Shown here: positions 1 to 9,507 of the stretch, one piece after another | How the letters are laid out: each line of letters opens with the position of its first letter | Numbering within the stretch: position 1 is the first letter of the stretch | Assembly (NCBI GenBank): GCA_029239635.1 | Contig: JARBUN010000003.1 | Coordinates: 54,535-118,534 of the forward strand | Direction: 5' to 3' | From: Microbacterium sp. | GTDB taxonomy: Bacteria; Actinomycetota; Actinomycetes; Actinomycetales; Microbacteriaceae | DNA: 64,000 nt | Notes under the pieces: generated by a model | Databases searched by the model: none | What the model saw: the letters and a program-made list of their open reading frames with translations, nothing else | What the model was told of the DNA's origin: nothing | Translations under genes and position numbers: made by a program

Positions 1-1762
1 TCCGGGTCTGACGGGTGTGACCCAGGTCTCGGGCGGTCCGGGTTCGGACTTCGGCTTCGGCAGCGGATACGCGTTGAAGTCCGACGGGACGGTGTGGGCG
101 TGGGGCGAGAACAATCGCGGCCAGCTCGGTGACGGCACGACCGTGGATCGGAACACTCCGGTCCAGGTGTTGAACATCACCACGGCCACTCAGATCACCG
201 GTTCGATCACGTCGGGGTTCGCTCTCCTGTCGGACAACCGCGTCGCGGCCTGGGGTGAGACCTTCCTGAACGACATCGGGACCACCTCCGCTCCCGCGTA
301 CGTCACACCGGCACGCCCCGTCGCGAAGGTTCGCGCCTCGCAGCACAACAAATTCGGCTTCCACGGCTTGTACCTCATCACGGGCCAGGCTGTTCTGTCG
401 GCCGATGTCGCCGATGCCACCGTGAAGGCCGGTTCGCCGTCGACGGTGACCGCGAAGGCATCGACCTCCACTCACGTTCCTGTTGCCGGCGTCGCGCTCA
501 CCCTGAATGCGACACGAGGGGCGTCAGTGGGCGCGGCGAGCGGGTCGACGGATGCGAACGGTGAGTTCGTGACGACGGTCACACCCGACGCATGGACGAC
601 GCCCGGCGAATCCGTCCGCGTCACGGTTGCCGACGACGCGAGCGAGGCGTCCGATTCGCTCACCGTGTTGGGGGCCAACCTCATCGTGGCGGCGAGCAAC
701 TACTTCGGAATTCTCGGCATCGGAACCTACAGAACGACCGAGTGGGTGCCTCGACAGACCTCGCCGGTGTTCCCGTCGCCCGTCGTCGACCTCAGCTCGT
801 CGGGCGCCTGGGCCATCGCACTTCTCGAGGATGGGACGGTCTGGACGACGGGCGGAAACTTCACGGGCGCTCTCGGCGACGGAACCTTCAACGACAGGTA
901 CGTCTGGGGTATCGTGCCGGGTCTTTCCGACATCGTCGACGTGACCACGACGCTCGAGGGTTGCATCGCCCTGACTCGCTCCGGCGACGTCTATGCCTGG
1001 GGTGGAGGTCTTGAGGGCCAGCTCGGGCAGGCTGACTCGTCGAAGTGGTCGTCGAACTGGCCGACGCCGATGAAGGTCGACGGTATCTCGGGGGTCGTGA
1101 AGATCGCCAGCACGGTGGCGCGCGCCGTCTTCGCCCTGAAGGCGGATGGCCAAGCATGGGCCTGGGGAACCGGTGGCCGCACCGGCGACGGGACGGACGT
1201 CACGCGCGGTACGCCTCAGCCGATCCCGGGGATGAGCAACGTCGTCCAGATGGCGTCGGGAATGGACGGCGGGCTGATGCTCAAGGGCGACGGCACCGTG
1301 TGGGCATGGGGGAGCAACCAGAACGGGCAGCTCTGCGACGGAACGACCACCTTCTCGAACACCCCCTTGAAGATCAGCGGGCTCACGAACGTGAAGCAGC
1401 TGTCGGGATGCAACGGAGACGACTGGTTGAGCTACAACGGGATGGCGTTGAAGAACGACGGGACAGTCTGGACATGGGGGTCGAACCTTGCCGGGCAGCT
1501 CGGCGATGGCACCACGAACGACCGCCACTACCCCGGCCAGGTCGTGAACCTCAGCGGGGTGAAGGAGATCACCGGCTCGATCGGAGCCGCCTACGCTCTG
1601 CTCGACGACGGACGCGTCGCCGCCTGGGGGAAGACGGGCCTCGACGGCATCGGGTACACCACGACGGCGAAGCTCTTCACTCCGAGTCGGCCGGTGACGA
1701 AGATCCGCGCTTCGCTCCACAACTGGCACCTCTTCCGAGCGCTGTACCTCATCACGGAGTGA
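1..1762 (+). CDS. RCC1-repeat (regulator of chromosome condensation-like) surface protein with an internal Big_1/Ig-like domain; 5' truncated by window edge
   Basis: Repeated WAWGxNxxGQLGDGTT RCC1 motifs; Ig-like segment (VADATVKAGSPSTVTAKA...DANGEFVTTVTP); frame open to base 2 (PGLTGVTQVSG) so the true start lies upstream. Confidence 0.85.
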   Translation, partial: PGLTGVTQVSGGPGSDFGFGSGYALKSDGTVWAWGENNRGQLGDGTTVDRNTPVQVLNITTATQITGSITSGFALLSDNRVAAWGETFLNDIGTTSAPAYVTPARPVAKVRASQHNKFGFHGLYLITGQAVLSADVADATVKAGSPSTVTAKASTSTHVPVAGVALTLNATRGASVGAASGSTDANGEFVTTVTPDAWTTPGESVRVTVADDASEASDSLTVLGANLIVAASNYFGILGIGTYRTTEWVPRQTSPVFPSPVVDLSSSGAWAIALLEDGTVWTTGGNFTGALGDGTFNDRYVWGIVPGLSDIVDVTTTLEGCIALTRSGDVYAWGGGLEGQLGQADSSKWSSNWPTPMKVDGISGVVKIASTVARAVFALKADGQAWAWGTGGRTGDGTDVTRGTPQPIPGMSNVVQMASGMDGGLMLKGDGTVWAWGSNQNGQLCDGTTTFSNTPLKISGLTNVKQLSGCNGDDWLSYNGMALKNDGTVWTWGSNLAGQLGDGTTNDRHYPGQVVNLSGVKEITGSIGAAYALLDDGRVAAWGKTGLDGIGYTTTAKLFTPSRPVTKIRASLHNWHLFRALYLITE

Positions 1763-1780
1763 GCACGCGCTGAGCGAGCT

Positions 1781-1826
1781 CGAGCGGCCCCGGTAGACGA
1801 CACGCGTCGTCGACCGGGGCCGCTCG
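1781..1826. terminator. Probable bidirectional intrinsic terminator hairpin between convergent genes
   Basis: CGAGCGGCCCCGGTAGACGAC-acgc-GTCGTCGACCGGGGCCGCTCG: 21-nt arms, 1 mismatch, 4-nt loop. Confidence 0.75.
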
Positions 1827-1900
1827 GACGTCATCTCCACAGGCCAGGGCACCCCGCGTCATGACGGGGCACATCTCCGCCACGACGGGGCTCGCCACCG

Positions 1901-2707
1901 TCAGGGGGTGATGACCGCCACCCCCGCCTCGGCGAGCGCCGCCGCGAGCTCGGGGGAGGGCGGGGCGTCGGTGATGAGGTAGTCGGCCTTCTCGAGCGGG
2001 GTCACCTGGGCGAACAGGCGGCGGTCGAGCTTGGTCGAGTCGGCGAGGATCGCCGTTCGGTCGGCGCGCTGGATCATCTCGCTCATCATCGTCGCGTCGC
2101 CGAGGTTGCTGGTCGAGAACCCGGAGGCATCCACCGCTCCCACGGCGATGAGGGCGTAGTCGCAGCGGATGTCGACCTCGGGGGTGTGCGAGTTCATCGC
2201 CAGCGTCACCGGTCCGGTCGTGGCCTGCGTGATCGTGCGCACCGCGCCGCCGAAGATGTAGAGGTCGCGGAAGACGCTCGGGGAGATCTCCGCCGGGATG
2301 CGCAGGTTGTTCGTCGCGATCGTGAGGTTGCGGTGGTTGCGCAGCGCGCGCGCCACCGCGAGGGTCGTCGTTCCCGCGTTGAGCATGAGGACGGACCCGT
2401 CTTCGATCAGATCCGCGGCCAGGGTGGCGATGCGCTCCTTCTCGGCGATCTGCATCTGCAGCCGCACGTCCAGTCCTCGGTCGCGCCCGGGGACCGACAT
2501 CGCGCTCACCGCCCCGCCGTGGGTGCGTACGACGATGCCCTCGCGATCGAGCTGGTCGAGGTCGCGGCGTACGGTGTCGATCGACACCCCGAAGTGCGAG
2601 GCGAGGTCGACGACGGTCACCTGCCCCGATTCGGCGACGTAGGCCGCCAGTTCGGCTTTGCGACCCGCCGGGAGTCGCCGCTTCGTCGAGGCTGTCTGTC
2701 CGTCCAT
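1901..2707 (-). CDS. DeoR-family transcriptional regulator
   Basis: MDGQTASTKRRLPAGRKAELAAYVAESGQVTVVDLASHFGVSIDTVRRDLDQLDREGIVVRTHGGA; classic DeoR HTH; start reassigned from ORF start 2821 to 2707. Confidence 0.9.
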   Translation of the reverse strand: MDGQTASTKRRLPAGRKAELAAYVAESGQVTVVDLASHFGVSIDTVRRDLDQLDREGIVVRTHGGAVSAMSVPGRDRGLDVRLQMQIAEKERIATLAADLIEDGSVLMLNAGTTTLAVARALRNHRNLTIATNNLRIPAEISPSVFRDLYIFGGAVRTITQATTGPVTLAMNSHTPEVDIRCDYALIAVGAVDASGFSTSNLGDATMMSEMIQRADRTAILADSTKLDRRLFAQVTPLEKADYLITDAPPSPELAAALAEAGVAVITP

Positions 2708-2845
2708 GCGGTCATCTCTAGCACAGCGCGGGCCTCGAAACAGCATCGGTCGCCAGAAAACGGCATGGAACAGCAGCAAATGAGCTTCTTTCGCCGCTTT
2801 CGTTGCGCTCGGATGCCGCAATTGTCACGAATCTGCATCCATGCC

Positions 2846-2874
2846 TTGACGATCGGCGCACTCGCGCGCATACT
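2846..2874 (+). promoter_or_regulatory. Candidate housekeeping promoter of sugar ABC operon
   Basis: TTGACG-N17-CATACT upstream of the SBP gene at 2941. Confidence 0.55.
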
Positions 2875-2940
2875 CATGCTTAAAGCAGCAAGAACGCGCA
2901 TAACGGCGCGAAATACAGCAGATCTCAATGAGGAGAAACG

Positions 2941-4233
2941 ATGGACAACAGCGGGCGCCGGCGTCGAAACGCCATCAAGCTCGTCGGTGTCGCAGCAGCG
3001 GCCACGACCCTCCTGGCGATGGCGGGGTGCTCGTCGAACGGGGCGGCGACCTCGGCAGACGGAGACGTCACGATCGAGTTCGCCCAGTGGTGGGAGCCCG
3101 AACTGGGTGACGGACAGTTCCGCGGGCTCATGGACGAGTTCGAGAAGGAGAACCCGGGCATCAAGGTCGACCTGGTCAGCGGCCCCTACGCCTCGACCAA
3201 GGAGCAGCTCTTCGCCGGTGCCGCGTCCGGCACGATGCCCGATGTCGTCGGTCTCGACGGTGCCTGGGTCAGCGACTTCGCCAAGCAGGGTGTGATCGCC
3301 GACCTGTCGAAGCTGATGAGCGACTCCGGATACGACGACAGCCAGCTCGCCAGCCAGATCAAGGTCGACGGCAGCACCTACATGATCCCGGTGGTCAACT
3401 TCGTCTACCCGATGTTCACGAACGACGGCCTGCTCGCGCAGGCGGGTGTCACGACCCCGCCGTCCACCCGCACGGAGTTCGCCGACGCGGCGAAGAAGAT
3501 CAAGGCCCTCGGCGGCGACGTCTCGGGATGGGTGCTCCCGCTGTCGCTCGAAGCCCCCAACGGCGTGCAGAACGACGTCATGTCGTGGGTCTGGGCCTCC
3601 GGGGGATCCATGCTGAAGGACGGCCAGCCCGACCTGACCAACTCCGACGTCTCGTCGGCGACCGACTACATCCAGCAGCTCTGGGATGACGGCGTCATCG
3701 CACCCGGGTCCTTCACCATGAAGGAGCAGGACAAGGTCGAGGAGTTCACCAACGGCCGCGTGGGCATGATGATCGACTCGCTCGCGCACATCAACCTCAT
3801 CCGCCAGTCGAACCCCGACCTGACCTTCTCGATCTCGGCGATCCCCGCCGAGGACGGCTTCACGGGGGAGCGCGGCATCCCCTACGCCTCGTGGGGCATC
3901 GGCGTGGCCGAGAACTCCGAGCACAAGGACGCCGCGTTCAAGCTCGTCCAGTTCCTCATGAGCAAGGACGTCAACAGCGAGCTGTCGACGATGGCGAAGG
4001 CCTTTCCGGGGAACACCGAGTCGGTGCCGACCTTCGTCGAGGACGACGCGCTGTTCAAGACGGCCTTCGACATCTACAAGAAGGGCTACCCGGCGAACGA
4101 GTTCACCGGTCTCCCCGTCGCCGAGGAGCTCATGCGCCAGTTCGGCACCCAGTTCCAGTCCGCGCTGGACGGTCAGCAGTCGATGAGCGACGCGCTGAAG
4201 AAGACGCAGGACGAATGGACGTCGGAGTTCTGA
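2941..4233 (+). CDS. Sugar ABC transporter extracellular substrate-binding lipoprotein (family 1)
   Basis: Lipobox LLAMAGCSS; WWEPELGDGQFRGLMDEFEKENPGIKV; followed by two permease genes. Confidence 0.92.
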   Translation: MDNSGRRRRNAIKLVGVAAAATTLLAMAGCSSNGAATSADGDVTIEFAQWWEPELGDGQFRGLMDEFEKENPGIKVDLVSGPYASTKEQLFAGAASGTMPDVVGLDGAWVSDFAKQGVIADLSKLMSDSGYDDSQLASQIKVDGSTYMIPVVNFVYPMFTNDGLLAQAGVTTPPSTRTEFADAAKKIKALGGDVSGWVLPLSLEAPNGVQNDVMSWVWASGGSMLKDGQPDLTNSDVSSATDYIQQLWDDGVIAPGSFTMKEQDKVEEFTNGRVGMMIDSLAHINLIRQSNPDLTFSISAIPAEDGFTGERGIPYASWGIGVAENSEHKDAAFKLVQFLMSKDVNSELSTMAKAFPGNTESVPTFVEDDALFKTAFDIYKKGYPANEFTGLPVAEELMRQFGTQFQSALDGQQSMSDALKKTQDEWTSEF

Positions 4234-4246
4234 TCCGACCCCGACC

Positions 4247-4286
4247 CGGGATGCCGCACCGCCGTCGTGCGCGATGCGGCATCCCG
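4247..4286 (+). terminator. Perfect 12-bp inverted repeat between SBP and first permease gene (attenuator / mRNA-stabilising hairpin)
   Basis: CGGGATGCCGCA-N16-TGCGGCATCCCG. Confidence 0.6.
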
Positions 4287-4306
4287 CTCAGCGAAAGCCG
4301 CACACC

Positions 4307-5236
4307 ATGACCATGCGCACCCTCACACCCCCCGACACCGAGCTGATCGTCACCGGGCGGCCGGCCTCCCGCCGCACCCGCCAGCTCCGCAAGGCCGGCG
4401 AGGCCTACGTCTTCCTGTCGCCGACGCTGATCCTGCTGTTCGTCCTGATGATCGTGCCGATCGTGATGGTGATCGGCTACTCGTTCCAGGACAACGTCAT
4501 CCTGAACAAGAGTCCCGAGGTCGTGGGCGTCGACAACTACGTCACGATCCTCACCGACCCGGGGTTCTGGAAGGCGACGGGCAACACGCTCTTCTTCACG
4601 CTGACGAGCGTCGCCGCCCACCTCGTGCTCGGCCTCTCGTTCGCCCTGCTGCTGAACAGTCGGCTGATCGGGGCCGTCCCGCGCGCGATCTTCCGCGGTC
4701 TGTACGTGCTCCCCTGGCTTTTCACGGTGGCCGTGATCGCGGTGCTGTGGCGCATGCTCCTCGCCCCCAACGGCATCGTGAACTTCCTGCTGAACACGAA
4801 CATCGAGTGGCTCGCCTCCCCCCAGCTCGCGCTCGGCACCGTCACCTTCATCAACATCTGGGCCGGCTACCCCTTCTTCATGGTGAGCCTGCTCGCCGGT
4901 CTCCAGGGCATTCCGAGCGACCTCTACGAAGCCGCGACCGTCGACGGCGCGAACCCCGTCCAGCGGTTCTGGAACGTCACCGTCCCGCAGCTGCGTCCGA
5001 TCATCGTCAGCCTCGTGCTCCTCGACCTCATCTGGACCTCGCAGCAGTTCGCCCTCATCTGGCTGACCACGGGCGGCGGTCCGATCGACGTCACCGAGAT
5101 GCTCAGCACCTACACCTACAAGCTCGCGTTCGCGAAGTACGACTTCTCGATGGCCTCCACCTCGGCGGTGCTGGTCCTGGCGATGTCGATGATCATCGCG
5201 GTGCTCTACGTCCGCCACCAGAAGGCGAGGGACTGA
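4307..5236 (+). CDS. Carbohydrate ABC transporter permease 1 (MalF-like)
   Basis: TM-rich; EAATVDGANPVQRFWNVTVPQLRP EAA loop; start at ATG 4307. Confidence 0.9.
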   Translation: MTMRTLTPPDTELIVTGRPASRRTRQLRKAGEAYVFLSPTLILLFVLMIVPIVMVIGYSFQDNVILNKSPEVVGVDNYVTILTDPGFWKATGNTLFFTLTSVAAHLVLGLSFALLLNSRLIGAVPRAIFRGLYVLPWLFTVAVIAVLWRMLLAPNGIVNFLLNTNIEWLASPQLALGTVTFINIWAGYPFFMVSLLAGLQGIPSDLYEAATVDGANPVQRFWNVTVPQLRPIIVSLVLLDLIWTSQQFALIWLTTGGGPIDVTEMLSTYTYKLAFAKYDFSMASTSAVLVLAMSMIIAVLYVRHQKARD

Positions 5237-5237
5237 C

Positions 5238-6134
5238 ATGGCCCTGACCACCTCCGCACGCCGGCGCCCCACCGGCCCCGCTCGTCCGCGCGCGACCCGC
5301 ACGGGCACCCGGCGTCGCCTCGCGAAAGCCGGCGTGCTGATCGGTCTGCTCCTCGGAGCGGTCTTCGCCGCAGGTCCCGTGCTGTGGATGCTGTCGAGCT
5401 CGTTCAAATCGAACACGCAGATCTTCGAGCTCCCCCCGCGGCTGATCACCGACACGTTCTCGTTCGACGCGTACGTCTCGATCTTCACCAACCCCGAGAC
5501 CGTGCGGTTCTTCATCAACAGCTACGTCGTGGCCGGGGCGGTGACGATCCTGACGCTCCTCGTCGCGATCCAGGCCGCCTACGCCTTCAGCCGCTTCGAG
5601 TTCCGGGGCAAGCGGATCGTCAACGTGATCATCGTCAGCGTGCAGGCGGTGCCGCCGATCACGCTGCTCATCCCGTACTTCGGCCTGATGGTCGGGCTCG
5701 GCCTGTACAACACCTATCCGGGCCTCATCTTCACGTACATGGTGTTCACGCTGCCCTACGCGATCATCATGATGACCGGGTACTTCAACACCCTCCCCAA
5801 GGAGCTCGACGAGGCCGTCCGCGTCGACGGCGCCGGCTCCTTCACCGCACTGTGGCGCGTGCTCGTGCCGATCTCGATCCCCGGGATCGTGTCGGTCGGC
5901 ATCTACACCTTCATGATCGCGTGGAACGAGTTCCTCTTCGCGCTGACCCTCACGCGCACGATCGACATGCGCACCGTGCCGATCGGCATCCAGCTCCTCA
6001 TGGGCCAGCACTCGTACGAGTGGAACCAGATCATGGCGATGAGCATCCTCGGCTCGATCCCGGTGCTGGTGCTCTTCCTCTTCTTCCAACGCTTCTTCAT
6101 CAGCGGCCTGACGGCCGGCTCGGTGAAGAGCTGA
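5238..6134 (+). CDS. Carbohydrate ABC transporter permease 2 (MalG-like)
   Basis: EAVRVDGAGSFTALWRVLVPISIPG EAA loop; TM-rich. Confidence 0.9.
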   Translation: MALTTSARRRPTGPARPRATRTGTRRRLAKAGVLIGLLLGAVFAAGPVLWMLSSSFKSNTQIFELPPRLITDTFSFDAYVSIFTNPETVRFFINSYVVAGAVTILTLLVAIQAAYAFSRFEFRGKRIVNVIIVSVQAVPPITLLIPYFGLMVGLGLYNTYPGLIFTYMVFTLPYAIIMMTGYFNTLPKELDEAVRVDGAGSFTALWRVLVPISIPGIVSVGIYTFMIAWNEFLFALTLTRTIDMRTVPIGIQLLMGQHSYEWNQIMAMSILGSIPVLVLFLFFQRFFISGLTAGSVKS

Positions 6135-6167
6135 TTCCGACCAACCACCCCGAACAAGGAGAAATCC

Positions 6168-7031
6168 GTGCTCTACACCGGCAAGTCCATCCTCGACGTG
6201 GCGAATGCCCACAGCTTCGCCATCCCGGCCTTCAACATCAGCGACTGGGCGATGTTCACCGGGATCATGGACATCAGCGAGGAGAAGAACGCTCCGGTCA
6301 TCATCGCGATCCACCCCGACGAGGTCTCGCACATCACCACCGATCTGATCCCGGCGATGCACGCTCGCGCGCACCGCTCGAGCGTGCCCGTCGCCATCCA
6401 CTGGGACCACGGCGGCACCTACGAGCAGATCGTCCAGGCGATCCAGGCGGGCTTCACCTCGGTCATGATCGACGCCTCGCTCGAGCCCTTCGAGCAGAAC
6501 GTGGCGCTCACCCGCAAGGTCGTCGAGGCCGCCCACGCGGTCGGCGTACAGGTCGAGGGCGAGCTCGGCACCATCGGCGCGAACGACAGCTACGGCGAGT
6601 CGGGTGCGGCCGAGATCATCTACACCAACGTCGACGACGCCGTGCGCTTCGTCGAGCAGACCGGCGTCGACAGCCTCGCGATCGCCATCGGCACCTCGCA
6701 CGGCCTGTACCCCGCGGAGAAGAACCCGGAGCTGCGCCACGACCTCCTCGAGCAGATCAAGGCCGCCGTCGGCATCCCGCTGGTCCTCCACGGCGGATCG
6801 AGCAACCCGGATGCCGAGCTCGCCCGCGCCGTGTCGCTGGGCATCAACAAGATCAACATCTCCAGCGACATCAAGGTGGCCTACCACGACCGCATGCGCG
6901 AGGTGCTCGGCACCGACCGTCGCCTGCGCGAGCCCAACGCCATCCAGCCCGAGTGCATCGCGGCGATGAAGGTCACGGCCGCTGAGAAGATCGACCTGTT
7001 CGGCGCCGCCGGCAAGGCCGACCTCTACTGA
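6168..7031 (+). CDS. Class II ketose-bisphosphate aldolase (fructose/tagatose-bisphosphate aldolase family)
   Basis: AIPAFNISDW, HWDHGGTYEQI, VMIDAS, HGGSSNPDAEL, INKINISSDIK. Confidence 0.88.
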   Translation: MLYTGKSILDVANAHSFAIPAFNISDWAMFTGIMDISEEKNAPVIIAIHPDEVSHITTDLIPAMHARAHRSSVPVAIHWDHGGTYEQIVQAIQAGFTSVMIDASLEPFEQNVALTRKVVEAAHAVGVQVEGELGTIGANDSYGESGAAEIIYTNVDDAVRFVEQTGVDSLAIAIGTSHGLYPAEKNPELRHDLLEQIKAAVGIPLVLHGGSSNPDAELARAVSLGINKINISSDIKVAYHDRMREVLGTDRRLREPNAIQPECIAAMKVTAAEKIDLFGAAGKADLY

Positions 7032-7038
7032 TCGGACG

Positions 7039-8295
7039 GTGATCGACGTCATGGCGGAAGACCTCGTGCTCGGACTCGGCGGCACCGTCGACTACGAGAT
7101 CCGGTGGGATGCCGACGTGCTCGCGGCTCTCGCGCAGCTCCACGGCATCCATCTCCACGAGCTGACCACCACGACGCCGATCATCGACGAGCGCTCGCTC
7201 GTCGTCACGGTGCTCGCCTTCCTCGCCACCGGCGGGGGAGGCGAGCGCTTCGTGCTCTCGAGCGAGATCGTGGAGCGTTTCGCGGCGCACTTCGACGTCG
7301 AGATCACGCTCGGGGGGACCGGGGTGCGCGCCGGCATCGCGCTCGACCGCATCGGGGTACCCACCGTGCAGCACCTCGTGAGCATCGACGACAACGTGCG
7401 GCGCTTGCTCCCCGCCTCGATGCGCGTGGTCTCGTCGGCGACGCGCGACACCCTGGACCCGCACCTCATCGTGCAGTACCCCGAGGGGACGACCGTCCCG
7501 CTGATCGACGCGGCGGTGACCGCGCCGGCATCCAACCGCCTGATCTTCGCCAACGACGCCCCCAATCGCGAGATGGCGATCGCCGCCGACCTGGGTGACG
7601 CGCTCGCCGATGCCTCGGCGTTCCTCGTGTCGGGGTTCAACACGATGCAGGATGCCGCTCTGCTCGCGCGACGGCTGGACGACCTCGTCGAGGCGATGAC
7701 CCGGCTGCCGCCCGACGCGCTCGTCTACTACGAGGACGCCGGGTTCTACCAGCGCGATCTCTCGACCCTGGTGCGCGACCGCCTCCTCGAGCGCATCGAC
7801 GTCTACGGCATGAACGAGGACGAGCTGCAGGAGTACCTCGGCCGCCGCGTCGATCTGCTCGATGTCGACGACGTCGCGGGAGCGCTGGCCGAGGCGCACG
7901 CCCTCATCCCCGCCCGAGCTCTCGTCGTGCACACGAAGTACTGGGCGATCGCCGTGGGCCCGGACGCCGCCGCCCACCGCGCGGCCCTCGACAGCGCCGT
8001 GCGCACCGCGGCGACGCGATACCGCCTCGGCGACGCCTGCACCGCCGCCGACCTCGACGACACCGCGCGGTTGCCCCGGCACCCGGGAGGCCGTGCGGTC
8101 GTCGACGCGGTGCAGCAGCGACTCGGCGCGACGGGTGTGCCGGCTCACCTCGTCGACACCGCGCACCCCACGACCATCGGCCTGGGAGACACGTTCGTCG
8201 GCGGCTTCCTCGCGGCGGTCCCGGCGGCCGCACGCCGGGCGACGGCCGCCGCGCTGCATCGCGCTCTCGACGCGGTCGGCGGTGCCCCGGTCTGA
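7039..8295 (+). CDS. ADP-dependent phosphofructokinase/glucokinase-family sugar kinase (alternative start ATG 7051)
   Basis: GLGGTVDYEI N-terminus, GMNEDELQEYLGR, C-terminal TTIGLGDTFVGGF motif typical of the ADP-PFK/GK family. Confidence 0.65.
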   Translation: MIDVMAEDLVLGLGGTVDYEIRWDADVLAALAQLHGIHLHELTTTTPIIDERSLVVTVLAFLATGGGGERFVLSSEIVERFAAHFDVEITLGGTGVRAGIALDRIGVPTVQHLVSIDDNVRRLLPASMRVVSSATRDTLDPHLIVQYPEGTTVPLIDAAVTAPASNRLIFANDAPNREMAIAADLGDALADASAFLVSGFNTMQDAALLARRLDDLVEAMTRLPPDALVYYEDAGFYQRDLSTLVRDRLLERIDVYGMNEDELQEYLGRRVDLLDVDDVAGALAEAHALIPARALVVHTKYWAIAVGPDAAAHRAALDSAVRTAATRYRLGDACTAADLDDTARLPRHPGGRAVVDAVQQRLGATGVPAHLVDTAHPTTIGLGDTFVGGFLAAVPAAARRATAAALHRALDAVGGAPV

Positions 8296-8308
8296 GCCCG
8301 GGAGGAGG

Positions 8309-9412
8309 TCACCGCGTCGCGGTGTCGGCATCCGGATCCGAGAACGGACCGCACGCCGCGATCACGCGCCGCAGACTCACCGCCGCCTCCCAGGCGTCGA
8401 GAGGCTCTTCGGGCGCGGTGAGCGTGCGGAGGAGATCGGTGTAGCCGGTCAGCGCGCGCTCCGCCTCCCGGAGCTGCTCCGCGGTCGCGTCGGGCTCCGG
8501 GGGAGTGGTGACGAGGTGCGACACGGCCTCGATCGCCCCGGCGAGAGCGCGACGGGCGTCGTCGGGGATGCGGGTCTCCACGTCCGGCCCCGCGGTCAGG
8601 CGGGAGAGGGATGCCGACAGCTCGCGCGTCGCGTCGGCGGTTCCGGTCAGGGCGTCCAGGCGTCGGCGGTTGAGATCTCGCGGCGCCTGCAGACGCCGCC
8701 CGCGGGGGTTGTACCGACGGCTCTCGTCGGCCAGCTCGACCTCTTCGCGCACGTCGGCCAGCGTGCCCAGGAGTCCCGCGGTCGCGGTGTCGGCGGCATC
8801 CGGATCGAAGGCGTGTCCGGCCAGGGAGTCCGCGATGCGGTGCAGCGCCGCGGCGAGCTCGTCGCGCAGTCGCGCGAGCCGATCGTCGGCGCGCTTGATG
8901 CGCAGCGGAGGGACGACGACGAGGTTCACCACGACGCCCACCAGCACGCCGAACGCCATCGTGATGAGGTACGACGACGAGTAGCCGTCGGGGTCGGCGC
9001 CGCCGAGAAGCAGCACGAAGAGTCCCGCGATCGCCACCCAGTCCCGGCCGACGCCGAGCGCGCGGACCCCCGCGAGCAGGACGCCGAGGAGGATGACGAT
9101 CGCGACCGCGACGATGCGCGAGAGGCCGGCGCCCACCACCGCGAGGCTCCCGAGGCCGAGGCCGATGCCCAGAGCGAGCCCGACCAGGGCCTGCACGCCG
9201 CTCGACGCGGAGCGCGCGACGGTGGGGTACATGCTCACCAGCACGCCGAGCGGGGCGTAGTACGAGTACTCGCTCTGCGCGAAGGGCACGAAGGGGGCGA
9301 GATACCAGGCCAGGGCGGCTGCCGCGGCGGTCTTGGCGGCGAGCAGGAGACGGTCGGCGGTGATCGCGTCGTGCCACCACCGCCGCGGATCGAGCGAGGG
9401 GGAGAGTCTCAT
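8309..9412 (-). CDS. FUSC-family / aromatic acid exporter-like integral membrane protein
   Basis: MRLSPSLDPRRWWHDAITADRLLLAAKTAAAAALAWYLAPFVP, several TM helices then cytosolic domain; start reassigned to 9412. Confidence 0.7.
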   Translation of the reverse strand: MRLSPSLDPRRWWHDAITADRLLLAAKTAAAAALAWYLAPFVPFAQSEYSYYAPLGVLVSMYPTVARSASSGVQALVGLALGIGLGLGSLAVVGAGLSRIVAVAIVILLGVLLAGVRALGVGRDWVAIAGLFVLLLGGADPDGYSSSYLITMAFGVLVGVVVNLVVVPPLRIKRADDRLARLRDELAAALHRIADSLAGHAFDPDAADTATAGLLGTLADVREEVELADESRRYNPRGRRLQAPRDLNRRRLDALTGTADATRELSASLSRLTAGPDVETRIPDDARRALAGAIEAVSHLVTTPPEPDATAEQLREAERALTGYTDLLRTLTAPEEPLDAWEAAVSLRRVIAACGPFSDPDADTATR

Positions 9413-9507
9413 GAGGGGGTCAGGCGAGGGCGGAACAGCACCTCCCCATGCTCCGGGCCGAGAGCGGATCGGTCGCGGGGGTTGCCGTCCTGCTCCCCGC
9501 GGGGTAG

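Noticed and set aside
5193-7085. 630-aa minus-strand ORF
   Set aside because: Antisense shadow of the permease and aldolase genes.
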